64,000 nucleotides of DNA from Haloarcula salinisoli (GTDB lineage Archaea > Halobacteriota > Halobacteria > Halobacteriales > Haloarculaceae), in assembly GCF_019599405.1 (NCBI RefSeq), contig NZ_RKLQ01000001.1:620001-684000 (forward strand), written 5' to 3'. The first letter of the stretch is position 1. Each line of letters starts with the position of its first letter. The notes below the pieces were generated by a model, which was not told the origin of the DNA, made no database searches, and worked only from the letters and a program-made list of their open reading frames with translations. Below are positions 34,613-42,778 of the stretch, one piece after another. A program made the translations under genes and the position numbers.

Positions 34613-35080
34613 CTACAGCGTTCGGAGTTTCCACCGGAGCATCCGGGGCAGGTGTCCAAGCACCGCCGGGAACGAGATGCCGAGCTGTCGCTTGAACGTC
34701 GCCAGGTCCCAGTAATCCCGCCAGGTCGTAATGCCCGCATCTGACATCGTAAACAGCGAGACGGTGGGCAGTGCGAGCGACTCGCCAGTCGGGGGAACGT
34801 GTTCCAGTGACTCCTCGAACGTCCCGTAAAGCGTCGCTTGCACGGCGACCGTGCTGTCCTCGCCCCCGATAACCCGCTCGCGCTCCCACCTGGCGTCGGG
34901 GAACACGTCGAAGAAGCCGACACACATCTCGTGGAACTCGGCTTTCGCGAGCGGTTCGTCCTGGAACGGGTCGGTAAAGGTCCCTTCGGGGGCCATCTCG
35001 GCGACGATGCCGTCCGTATCGTGGTCGTTGAACGCCTCGAACACCCGCTCTACGCGCCGTACCCTCTCAGCCCGGGACAT
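34613..35080 (-). CDS. SnoaL-like (NTF2-fold) protein
   Basis: A 155-residue protein with the SnoaL/ester-cyclase NTF2-like fold: VERVFEAFNDHDTDGIVAEMAPEGTFTDPF at the N-terminus, FHEMCVGFFDVFPDARWERERVIGGEDSTVAVQATLYGTF in the middle. The final 40 residues are basic and extend beyond the fold. Members bind or cyclise small molecules, but the substrate here is unknown. It is convergent with the hybrid kinase. Confidence 0.85.
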   Translation of the reverse strand: MSRAERVRRVERVFEAFNDHDTDGIVAEMAPEGTFTDPFQDEPLAKAEFHEMCVGFFDVFPDARWERERVIGGEDSTVAVQATLYGTFEESLEHVPPTGESLALPTVSLFTMSDAGITTWRDYWDLATFKRQLGISFPAVLGHLPRMLRWKLRTL

Positions 35081-35247
35081 GACCGTAGCCTACTCCGGGC
35101 GGGAGTGATAACCGCTTGGACTGTGCGAACGAGTTGTCCGGGAACCGCCGTCGAATCGCGATGGCCTCGGCGTTGGGACGCCTCGCGTTCAGCCCCTGGA
35201 TTCGGGGGTAAACTACACGAAGCTGGGCGATAGAAACTTGGGTACTA

Positions 35248-36021
35248 ATGCCCGAGATAACGGTCACCGAGTCACAGCGTGAGCGTCTAGAGGCGATTCA
35301 GGAAGAGATCGAGTCGGCCTACATCGACACGTACGGCCACATCCGGACGACGGATGTCGTCCAGTATCTCCTCGACACGTACACGCCCCCCGAGCAGCAG
35401 GGCGACGTCGCCCACGAACGAATCGCCACAGCCGAGTTCGGGGCGCTCCAGGCGGTCGCGACCGACGTCGAAGGAGTCCCCGGCAGCGGCATCGACGCCG
35501 AGACCATGCGAGGGGAACTGCTCTCGACGCTGGGGGTCGGGGAGTTCGCGGCGCGACTCGCCGACGTCGAGGGCGGCGACGCAGAAAGCGGGGTCGAGGA
35601 CGACGCGGCGGAGACCAGTGAGGCCGACGAGTCGTCGTCGGAGACACCGTCGACTGCGGAAACGGACGCCGATGACGATTCGGAGCCCGAGACTGATGCG
35701 GACGACGAGGCAGCGGACGAGACTGATGTGGGTGAGGAGACGGGGGACGAGACTGACGCGGGTGAGGAGGTGGGAGACGAGACTGACGCGGGCGCGGAGA
35801 CGGAGAGCGACGATAGTGGCGGGAGCACGTCGACCTCGGCAGCAGCCAACGACGGGCCGGGTGCGGTCCTCTCGGCGGCCAACCAGCTACTGACCGACCA
35901 CGAGGACAAGTGGCGCGAGGGCGGGAGCGACTCGCCGTACGAGGTCGACCTGCCGGACGGGACGACTGAGACGGTTCGAACGAAAGACGACGTGAGAGGA
36001 TTGCTGTTCAAACACTACTGA
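35248..36021 (+). CDS. Haloarchaeal protein with acidic Glu/Asp-Thr repeat linker
   Basis: A 257-residue protein in three parts. Residues 1-110 are an ordered N-terminal domain starting with a helix (TESQRERLEAIQEEIESAYIDTYGHIRTTDVVQYLLDTY), resembling small DNA-binding dimerisation helices. Residues about 115-200 are a low-complexity acidic linker with tandem copies of a GDETDxGEE-like unit. Residues 205-257 are a second ordered segment ending in a beta hairpin (YEVDLPDGTTETVRTKDDVRGLLFKHY). No family with known role is recognised. Confidence 0.75.
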   Translation: MPEITVTESQRERLEAIQEEIESAYIDTYGHIRTTDVVQYLLDTYTPPEQQGDVAHERIATAEFGALQAVATDVEGVPGSGIDAETMRGELLSTLGVGEFAARLADVEGGDAESGVEDDAAETSEADESSSETPSTAETDADDDSEPETDADDEAADETDVGEETGDETDAGEEVGDETDAGAETESDDSGGSTSTSAAANDGPGAVLSAANQLLTDHEDKWREGGSDSPYEVDLPDGTTETVRTKDDVRGLLFKHY

Positions 36022-36048
36022 GCCGGGGGCGACCGGTTCGGGCGGCCG

Positions 36049-38238
36049 CTAGTTCTCGCCCCAGTCCAGCGCCGCCCCGAGGTCGTGCTGGGGCGGCGAA
36101 CAGGCGAAGTCCCGGCAGGCGTACACCGTCGGTTCGCCGTCGGCGGCGTCACGGCCGGCCCAGATTGGCGGTGCCTCGTCAAGGTCTATGGTTTCGAGCC
36201 AGGACTGGAACGCGCCGTCGTCGTCGGGCCGCCAGGCCAGCAGCCGGCGCGGGACGTACCGCTCGGCGAGCGTCTCGGTCCACTCGCTGGGCGGGTCGGC
36301 CGGGTCACAGACGAGCGTCAGTTCGAGCGACCCCTGCTCGTAGGTGTCCGTCGCGAGGGTGAGCGAGGCGTGCTGGAGCGGGTTCGCCGAGGTGCGGTCG
36401 GCGTGGCTCCGGAGGACCCGTTCGGCGACTTCACCCAGGCGGTCACCCTCTCGGAAGTGGTCGAGTTCCAGCAGGAGCGAGGCGGCCACACCCGTACTGG
36501 AGGGCGTGGACTGGTCGGTCAGTTCCTGCGGGCGGGCGACGAGCGACTCGCCGCCGGTCGGGGTGAAATACAGCGTCCCCTCCTCGCTGTCCCAGAACGC
36601 CTCGACGATAGCGTCGGCCAGCTCCAGCGCGAACGCCAGATACTCGACCTCGCCGGTGGCCTGATACAGGTCGAAGGCGCCACGGCCGAGGAACGCGTAG
36701 TCCTCGAGATAGCCGTCGATGGCAACGTCGCCGTCCTTGTAGCGACGTGAGAGCCGTTTCTCGGACTCGTCCCAGAGGTGCTCGCGGACGAAGCCCAGGG
36801 CGTCGGCGGCCACGTCGGCGTAGGCGTCGTCGAGCACCACGGCGCCCTCGGCGAGGGTGGATATCATCAACCCGTTCCAGCCGGCCAGTATCTTCTCGTC
36901 GCGGGCGGGCCGGGGGCGCTCCTCGCGGGCCTCGAAGGCCTCGTTGAGCGCCCCCTGCAGTTTCTCGGTCAACTCGGCCTCGCTCAGTTCGTACTCTTCG
37001 GCCAGCACGTCCACGGGCTTGCGAACACCCAGGACCGTCGCACCCTCGAAGTTCCCCTTCTCGCTGACACCGAAGTACTCACAGAAGATATCCGCCGCCT
37101 GCTCGTCCGCGACGGCTTCGTGGACCTGTTCGGGCGTCCAGACGTAGAAGGCACCCTCTTCAGTGTCGGCCTTGGGCTCACTTCCTGGCGGTCGACTCAC
37201 TGCATCGAGCGTGCTGAAGAAGCCACCCTCCTCGTGCTGGAGTTCCCGCTGGACGAACTCGAACGTCTCCCGGACCACGGAGGCGTACCGCTCGTTGCCG
37301 ATGGCCTGATACCCCGCGAGGAAGGCCCGCGGAATCTCGGCGTTGTCGTACAGCATCTTCTCGAAGTGGGGCACCGCCCACTGCATATCCGTCGAGTAGC
37401 GGTGGAAGCCGCCGCCGACGTGGTCGTACAGGCCACGGTCGGCCATCGCGTTGAGCGTCTGTTCGACGACGGTCAGGTAGTCGTCGCTGGGCTCCCCACC
37501 GCCACCCTGTGGTCCGGAGAGCCCGCCGCCGCTCGGCGCCTCGCCGTCCGCGTGAGCACGAAGCAAGGCGTGGATACGGCCGGTCTGGGGGAACTTCGGG
37601 CCGCCCGACCCCCAGCCGCCGTGGTCGCGGTCCGCACCGCGGTGGGCGATGGTCGCCGCCGTCCCGATGATGTTCTCGTCGGGGTCGCCGGGCTCGCCGA
37701 CGTCTTCGAGGTCGCTCTCGATGGCGTCGGTCCACTGCTGGGCGCGGTTCTCCATCTCGCTGCGTTGTTCAGGGTCAGACCAGGAGTTTGCGAGCCGGTC
37801 CAGAAGCTGTGAAAAGCCGGGGCGACCGTGTTTCTCTTCGGGTGGGAAGTACGTCCCCACGTAGAACGGTTTCCCGTCGGGCGTGAGCCACGCGGAGAGG
37901 GGCCACCCGCCGCCGCCGGTCACCTGCTGACAGATGCTCATGTAGACCGAATCGAGGTCTGGCCGCTCCTCCCGGTCGACCTTGACGGGGACGAAGTGCT
38001 CGTTCAGCATCTCCGCGACGGCCTCGTCCTCGAAGCTCTCCTCCTCCATGACGTGACACCAGTGACAGGCGGCGTAGCCGATAGAGAGGAAGATGGGGAC
38101 GTCACGTTCTTTCGCGGCCGCTAGGGCCTGCTCGTCCCAGGGCTGCCAGTTGACGGGGTTGTCCGCGTGCTGGCGCAGATAGGGGCTCTCGGCCTCGTCG
38201 AGTCGGTTCCGCTCGGTGGGGGGCGTGCTGTCGCTCAT
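36049..38238 (-). CDS. DUF255 thioredoxin-domain protein (YyaL/spermatogenesis-associated 20 type)
   Basis: A 729-residue protein. The N-terminal thioredoxin-like DUF255 domain contains GYAACHWCHVMEEESFED with Cys58-x2-Cys61. The remaining 550 residues form an (alpha/alpha)6 barrel typical of N-acylglucosamine 2-epimerase-like and glycoside hydrolase folds, with GGGFHRYSTD and HFEKMLYDNA. The family is present in all domains; its activity is not firmly known. ATG 38238 (MSDSTPPTERNRLDEAESPYLRQHADNPV) matches the family N-terminus. Confidence 0.92.
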   Translation of the reverse strand: MSDSTPPTERNRLDEAESPYLRQHADNPVNWQPWDEQALAAAKERDVPIFLSIGYAACHWCHVMEEESFEDEAVAEMLNEHFVPVKVDREERPDLDSVYMSICQQVTGGGGWPLSAWLTPDGKPFYVGTYFPPEEKHGRPGFSQLLDRLANSWSDPEQRSEMENRAQQWTDAIESDLEDVGEPGDPDENIIGTAATIAHRGADRDHGGWGSGGPKFPQTGRIHALLRAHADGEAPSGGGLSGPQGGGGEPSDDYLTVVEQTLNAMADRGLYDHVGGGFHRYSTDMQWAVPHFEKMLYDNAEIPRAFLAGYQAIGNERYASVVRETFEFVQRELQHEEGGFFSTLDAVSRPPGSEPKADTEEGAFYVWTPEQVHEAVADEQAADIFCEYFGVSEKGNFEGATVLGVRKPVDVLAEEYELSEAELTEKLQGALNEAFEAREERPRPARDEKILAGWNGLMISTLAEGAVVLDDAYADVAADALGFVREHLWDESEKRLSRRYKDGDVAIDGYLEDYAFLGRGAFDLYQATGEVEYLAFALELADAIVEAFWDSEEGTLYFTPTGGESLVARPQELTDQSTPSSTGVAASLLLELDHFREGDRLGEVAERVLRSHADRTSANPLQHASLTLATDTYEQGSLELTLVCDPADPPSEWTETLAERYVPRRLLAWRPDDDGAFQSWLETIDLDEAPPIWAGRDAADGEPTVYACRDFACSPPQHDLGAALDWGEN

Positions 38239-38362
38239 GGCTGTCACTCGGAGAGCCACACGCAAAAGCGGTGTGTCCTGTGTTCTCGGCGGCCGATGGG
38301 AGGCCCTGTCGGACTTTTCCAGCCCACACAAGACATATGCACCGATATGATGACCAACCAAC

Positions 38363-38686
38363 ATGGACAAGACAGTGGACCTCTCGCTGTCCCAGCGGAC
38401 GGTGCAGTATTTCGTCGCGGCTGGCGTTACCTGGTTCTTCGCGCTGGCAGCGTTCGGCTTGCTGACCACGTTCACCGACGTGGCTATCCGAACGGCCCTC
38501 GTGGCCACGGTCGTTGCGTGGCTCGTGGTGACGGTACTGTGGGTCCGCCGGCTCGGCGGCGACGACGACGCCACGACGTGGGACGCCATTCCGGAGTGGC
38601 AGTACAACGGCCGGTTCGCCGAGGCGGGCGGACTGACCCGGAGCGAGCAGGAAGCGGCACTCGACGAACTCAACGACGAGGAGTGA
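38363..38686 (+). CDS. Small two-TM membrane protein
   Basis: A 107-residue protein with two hydrophobic segments (about 17-37 and 41-62: YFVAAGVTWFFALAAFGLL and ALVATVVAWLVVTVLWV) followed by an acidic cytoplasmic tail. The tail has WDAIPEWQYNGRFAEAGGLTRSEQEAALDEL, reminiscent of SHOCT-like short helices. Function unknown. It is divergent from the DUF255 gene. Confidence 0.78.
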   Translation: MDKTVDLSLSQRTVQYFVAAGVTWFFALAAFGLLTTFTDVAIRTALVATVVAWLVVTVLWVRRLGGDDDATTWDAIPEWQYNGRFAEAGGLTRSEQEAALDELNDEE

Positions 38687-38767
38687 GCGGTCGGGTCGAC
38701 ACTGGGAGGGGACAGCCTGAGCCACTGAAAGACAATACTTACGTCGAAGCCAGTCAGGCCTTGAGGT

Positions 38768-40057
38768 ATGACAGAGACAGTGCTGCTCGTGGGTGGCGGC
38801 GGCCGCGAACACGCCGTCGCACGTGCACTCGCAGACTCCGACGCCGACCTCTACGCCTGTGCGGGCAACCGAAACCCGGGTATCGTCGAACTGGCCGAAG
38901 GGTTCGAGACCCTGGAGACGACCAACCCCCAGGCGGTTACCGAGTACGCCGAATCGGTCGACGCCACGCTCGCCGTCGTCGGTCCGGAGGCACCCCTCGC
39001 CGCCGGCGTCGCCGACGCGCTCGACGAGGCCGGCGTCTACGCCTTCGGTCCGCAGGCCGAGGAGGCCCGCATCGAGACGGACAAGGCCTTCCAGCGTCGG
39101 TTCATGGCCGAACACGACATCCCCGGCTGTCCGGACTTCGAGACGTTCGACGATATGGAGGCCGCCTGTGACTACATCGACGAGTACGACGGCGACCTCG
39201 CCGTCAAACCCGCCGGCCTGACCGGCGGCAAAGGGGTCCGTGTCATCGGCGACCAGTGCACCGCCGCGGAGGCCAAGGAGTACCTCCGTGACTCGGACTA
39301 CGACCGCGTCGTCCTCGAAGAGCGACTGGTCGGCGAGGAGTTCACGGTTCAGGCCTTCGTCGCGAACGGCCAGCTTCGCGTGACGCCGGCCGTCCAGGAC
39401 CACAAGCGCGCCTACGAGGGCGACGAAGGGCCAAACACCGGCGGGATGGGGAGCTACTCCGACGCCAGCCTGGAGCTGCCCTTTATGACCGAAGACGACT
39501 ACGACGCTGCCGTCGACGTGCTGCGAGCCACCGTCGATGCCCTGGACGGCTACAAGGGCGTGCTGTACGGCCAGTTCATGCTGACCGAGACCGGCCCCCG
39601 CGTCGTGGAGTTCAACGCCCGCTTCGGTGACCCCGAGGCGATGAACACCCTCCCCGTGCTCAACACGGACTTCCTCGACGTGCTCGTCGCCGCCCGCGAG
39701 GAGCGCTCGATTCCACAGTTGTCCTTCCAGCCCAAAGCCACGGTCTGTAAGTACGCCGTCCCCGACGGCTACCCGACCGACCCCGAGGCTGGCGCGAAGG
39801 TCACCATCGACGCCGAGAACGCCGGCGACGCCCTGCTGTTCTACGCCTCCGTCGACGACCGCGAGGACGGCATCTACACGACGACCTCACGGTCCTACGC
39901 CGTCGTGGGCATCGCCGACTCGATTACGGAGGCCGAGGAAATCGCCGAGGGCGCCCTCCAGCGAGCGGGAACCGAGGGCCTGCGTGTGCGCCACGACATC
40001 GGCAAACCCGACCTCGTCCAGCAGCGCATCGACCACATGGACGAGATCCGGGACTAG
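38768..40057 (+). CDS. purD: Phosphoribosylamine--glycine ligase
   Basis: A 429-residue GAR synthetase of the ATP-grasp family, second step of purine synthesis. The N-terminal Rossmann part has LLVGGGGREHAVA. The ATP-grasp core shows FGPQAEEARIETDKAF, KPAGLTGGKGVRV and VVEFNARFGDPEAMNTL, the family signature. TATA-like AATACTTACG lies about 30 nt before ATG 38768. It is not clustered with other pur genes. Two hairpin repeat elements follow its stop codon. Confidence 0.96.
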   Translation: MTETVLLVGGGGREHAVARALADSDADLYACAGNRNPGIVELAEGFETLETTNPQAVTEYAESVDATLAVVGPEAPLAAGVADALDEAGVYAFGPQAEEARIETDKAFQRRFMAEHDIPGCPDFETFDDMEAACDYIDEYDGDLAVKPAGLTGGKGVRVIGDQCTAAEAKEYLRDSDYDRVVLEERLVGEEFTVQAFVANGQLRVTPAVQDHKRAYEGDEGPNTGGMGSYSDASLELPFMTEDDYDAAVDVLRATVDALDGYKGVLYGQFMLTETGPRVVEFNARFGDPEAMNTLPVLNTDFLDVLVAAREERSIPQLSFQPKATVCKYAVPDGYPTDPEAGAKVTIDAENAGDALLFYASVDDREDGIYTTTSRSYAVVGIADSITEAEEIAEGALQRAGTEGLRVRHDIGKPDLVQQRIDHMDEIRD

Positions 40058-40100
40058 GAGCGGTATCTGTTTTCACGACTTGCGAGATCACGATTGTTTA

Positions 40101-40221
40101 CAGCCAGAAAGCCCCGGCGGGCTCCGGTCGGGGGTCTCGTTGCGCCCTTCACTCACTTCGTTCGTTCCAGTGCTTACTTCGTCCGCCTTCCCGGAGCCCG
40201 CCGCCCCTTTCAGTCCCGCCC
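40101..40221 (-). repeat. Hairpin repeat element, copy B1
   Basis: On the minus strand this copy starts with the exact 19-mer GGGCGGGACTGAAAGGGGC (40203-40221 reversed), then stem arm GGCGGGCTCCGG, a loop of 63 nt, the perfectly complementary arm (40116-40127) and tail GGGGCTTTCTGGCTG (40101-40115 reversed). The 12-bp stem differs entirely from copy A. It faces copy B2 head to head, 16 nt apart. Confidence 0.85.
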
Positions 40222-40237
40222 CGTGGACCAGCCGACC

Positions 40238-40413
40238 GGGCGGGACTGAAAGGGGCCGGACGCTCAGGGAGCGAGATCGTTCGAAAGGCGCTTCGCGCCT
40301 TTCGTGATGACGAGAGAGCGAAGCTCTCTCGAACCACGACGTAAGCACGCGAGCGAAGCGAGCGCGCGCAGCGAGTCGCAGCCCCTGAGCGTCCGGGGGC
40401 TTTCTGGCTGTTT
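40238..40413 (+). repeat. Hairpin repeat element, copy B2
   Basis: The 19-mer GGGCGGGACTGAAAGGGGC (40238-40256) is followed by arm CGGACGCTCAGGG (40257-40269), a loop of 113 nt, the perfectly complementary arm (40383-40395) and tail GGGGCTTTCTGGCTGTTT (40396-40413). The loop contains two further hairpins: GAAAGGCGC-TTC-GCGCCTTTC and CGAGAGAGC-GAA-GCTCTCTCG. The 40058-40497 gap between purD and the acyltransferase is otherwise empty. Confidence 0.85.
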
Positions 40414-40497
40414 GGAACAAGAGTTTCGGCGCCGGTAACAACACTTCCTCACACTGCTAGCGGGGCGTTCAAGAGGGGAGCCGTACAAGCGACAGGC

Positions 40498-41052
40498 GTG
40501 AGCGACGCGACAGAGCCAGACGCCGAGCCGGAGCAGAGACACGACCGACTCCATCGCGTCGCGACCCCTGGCCCGCGCAACTCGTTGTTCCCGTGGCCGG
40601 ACGGGAAAGGCCGGCTGCGAATAATGATCAACTACGTCGTCATCCTGGTCTGTCGGGTCTCGCCGAGTTTACCGCTCAAGAACTGGCTCCTGCGTCGTCT
40701 CGGTGTCACCGTCGGCGAGGGGGTCGCCTGGGGGCTCGAATCCACGCCGGACGTGTTCTGGCCGGAACTCATCACCGTGAAAGACGACGCTATCGTCGGC
40801 TACGACGCGACCCTGCTCTGTCACGAGTTCCTGCAAGAGGAGTACCGGACCGGCGAGGTCGTCGTCGGCGAGCGGGCGATGATAGGCGCGGGCGCTATCG
40901 TCCTGCCGGGGGTCGAGATTGGTCCCGACGCCCAGGTCGCGGCGAACTCGCTGGTCGTCGCAGACGTGCCGGCCGGCGAGACAGTCGCCGGCGTTCCGGC
41001 CGAGCCGCTGGGCGGCGGTGACAGTGGCGAGAGCGGGGAGCGAGTCGACTGA
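40498..41052 (+). CDS. Hexapeptide-repeat acyltransferase
   Basis: A 184-residue left-handed beta-helix acyltransferase of the LbH superfamily. Imperfect hexapeptide repeats run through LGVTVGEGVAW, ITVKDDAIVGYDATLL and the terminal VVVGERAMIGAGAIVLPGVEIGPDAQVAANSLVVADVPAGETVAGVPAEPL. A hydrophobic segment precedes them (about residues 43-65, INYVVILVCRVSPSLPLKNWLL). Start is GTG 40498. Donor and acceptor are unknown; sugar or serine O-acetyltransferases have this build. Confidence 0.85.
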   Translation: MSDATEPDAEPEQRHDRLHRVATPGPRNSLFPWPDGKGRLRIMINYVVILVCRVSPSLPLKNWLLRRLGVTVGEGVAWGLESTPDVFWPELITVKDDAIVGYDATLLCHEFLQEEYRTGEVVVGERAMIGAGAIVLPGVEIGPDAQVAANSLVVADVPAGETVAGVPAEPLGGGDSGESGERVD

Positions 41053-41077
41053 AAAACGGTCCGAGCGGGCCGACCGA

Positions 41078-41872
41078 CTACTCTCGCACGCGGACGATAC
41101 CCTCTTTCATCACCTGCTGGTTCGGGATAATGTGCTCTTTCCCGTCGGCCTCGACGCGGGTGACGAACATATCCACTTCCTGGACGACGCCGCGCTGGTC
41201 GCCGATGACGACCTCGTCGCCGATGCTGTAAGGTTCGGTGAGTAACAGATAGAGCCCGGCGGCGGCAGCCGCCAGCAGGTCCTTCAGCGCCAGCCCGGTG
41301 AGAAAGACCAGCCCGAAGGCGTAGGCGGCAAGCAGGATGAGCAGCGCCAGCGTCGCGACGCCCAGCTGGCCGAGTGCGATGAGGATAGCGAGATAGAAGA
41401 TGCTGTACTTGACGATTTCGGGGACGATGCCCGCCTCAGGGAGCTTGACGCTGCGGAGGCGCTCGGAGACGACCAGCTTCGCTTTGTCACCGGCGATGAG
41501 GCCGATGATGATGGCGAAGACGGCGATAAAGAGGTTCGGGAGGAAGGCGGTAAAGCGGGTCCAGTAGGCCTCTGGCTGGACGAGCTGGGCGATGTTCAGG
41601 GCGACGGTGATGGAGATGATGTAGACGAACAGCGCGGCCAGATTCGAGACGATGCCGACCGTCGAGGTGCCCAGGCTGCGGGCGGTCCGCTCGAAGGGGG
41701 TCCCCTCGACGGTCTCCGGGACGCCGAGTTCCTCCATGAACTGACGGGAGGCCCGCCAGACGAGAAAGCCGGCCAGCAGGCCGATACCCAGGACGACGAG
41801 CGAGACGACGAAGGTCCCCTGCGGTGAGAACAGCGTCCGGATGAGGTCGGGCCAGTCCTGAATCGACTGCAT
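41078..41872 (-). CDS. Mechanosensitive ion channel family protein (MscS-like)
   Basis: A 264-residue membrane protein with about five hydrophobic segments and a C-terminal MscS beta domain (GDEVVIGDQRGVVQEVDMFVTRVEADGKEHIIPNQQVMKEGIVRVRE). The pore-lining helix region is ALLILLAAYAFGLVFLTGLALKDLLAAAAAGLY. It would release solutes on membrane tension. It lies 2 nt downstream of the diadenylate cyclase gene, almost certainly in one operon, which suggests that c-di-AMP and turgor control are coupled. Confidence 0.9.
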   Translation of the reverse strand: MQSIQDWPDLIRTLFSPQGTFVVSLVVLGIGLLAGFLVWRASRQFMEELGVPETVEGTPFERTARSLGTSTVGIVSNLAALFVYIISITVALNIAQLVQPEAYWTRFTAFLPNLFIAVFAIIIGLIAGDKAKLVVSERLRSVKLPEAGIVPEIVKYSIFYLAILIALGQLGVATLALLILLAAYAFGLVFLTGLALKDLLAAAAAGLYLLLTEPYSIGDEVVIGDQRGVVQEVDMFVTRVEADGKEHIIPNQQVMKEGIVRVRE

Positions 41873-41874
41873 CG

Positions 41875-42684
41875 TTAGTACTCCTCTGGGTCGATCTCCA
41901 GAACGAGCTCCCCACCTTTGAACGCCCGGACCAGCCCGTCGCTCTCCGAGAGGACGATTGCCGTCGCGTTCGTGTCGCGAGTGATGGCCCCGCCGGCCAT
42001 GTGGCGGGCGCCAAGGCCCTTCGGGATGTCCACGCCCTCGGCGGAGGGTTCGAGATAGCGGTAGGCCGACACTATCTTCCCGGCGTCGGAGATGACGAAG
42101 GCGCCGTCGAGCCGGGAGAACTCCTTGAGCATCACGTTGACGATGGGGTCGCCGACGTGGACGTGGGACTTCTCGAAGGGGTTGTACGAGAGCGGCCGTG
42201 ACTTGTTCATCACCTTGCCGGCGTCGCCGACGACGAAGAGGGCGCCGACTGGCTTGCCCTTCTGGCCTTTCTTCCCGAGTTCGACGGCCACCTCGAAGAC
42301 GTCTCTGACGACGCCGGGTTCGGCCCGCGAGTTGACAAAGAGGTCATAGACGCCCGACGGCGAGAACTCGTTGGTCTGGATGCGGGCGACGGCGTTTGCC
42401 GTCCCGTTCATGAAGTCGCTCACGCAGGCCACTTCGTCGCCCTCTTCGATGAGTTCCTGCTCCATCGCGCCCTCGATGCCAAAGCGGATGCGTCCCTCGA
42501 GGTCAGTAAAATCGATGGGGAGTTGCACGAACTCGTCGGCGTCGACGGTGTTCTCCGGCCCGACCACGACTACGGTGCCGTCTACCTCTCTGAGCGTCTC
42601 GTAGTCACTCGAACTCGGCGAGAAAAGAAAGACGGCGTCGATATCTGCGACCAGTCTATCGACCAGGTCGCGCAACTCGGTCAT
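41875..42684 (-). CDS. dacZ: Diadenylate cyclase DacZ
   Basis: A 269-residue archaeal diadenylate cyclase that makes c-di-AMP from two ATP. The N-terminal part (1-~125) is the archaeal-specific domain. The DisA_N domain follows, with DGA (193-195, LDGAFVISDAG) and the RHR-type motif LGARHMAGGAIT (224-235). ATG 42684 gives MTELRDLVDRLV; further upstream codons are not typical. In Haloferax the enzyme is essential. Pairing with an MscS channel gene is seen here. Confidence 0.95.
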   Translation of the reverse strand: MTELRDLVDRLVADIDAVFLFSPSSSDYETLREVDGTVVVVGPENTVDADEFVQLPIDFTDLEGRIRFGIEGAMEQELIEEGDEVACVSDFMNGTANAVARIQTNEFSPSGVYDLFVNSRAEPGVVRDVFEVAVELGKKGQKGKPVGALFVVGDAGKVMNKSRPLSYNPFEKSHVHVGDPIVNVMLKEFSRLDGAFVISDAGKIVSAYRYLEPSAEGVDIPKGLGARHMAGGAITRDTNATAIVLSESDGLVRAFKGGELVLEIDPEEY

Positions 42685-42778
42685 TGTTCCTACCACGACG
42701 GCTAACAAGAAAAAACCTTATGGGCGATCAGCCGTCCGTCAGCGTTCCGTCTGACAGATTGTTCCCCAAACCGGACAG

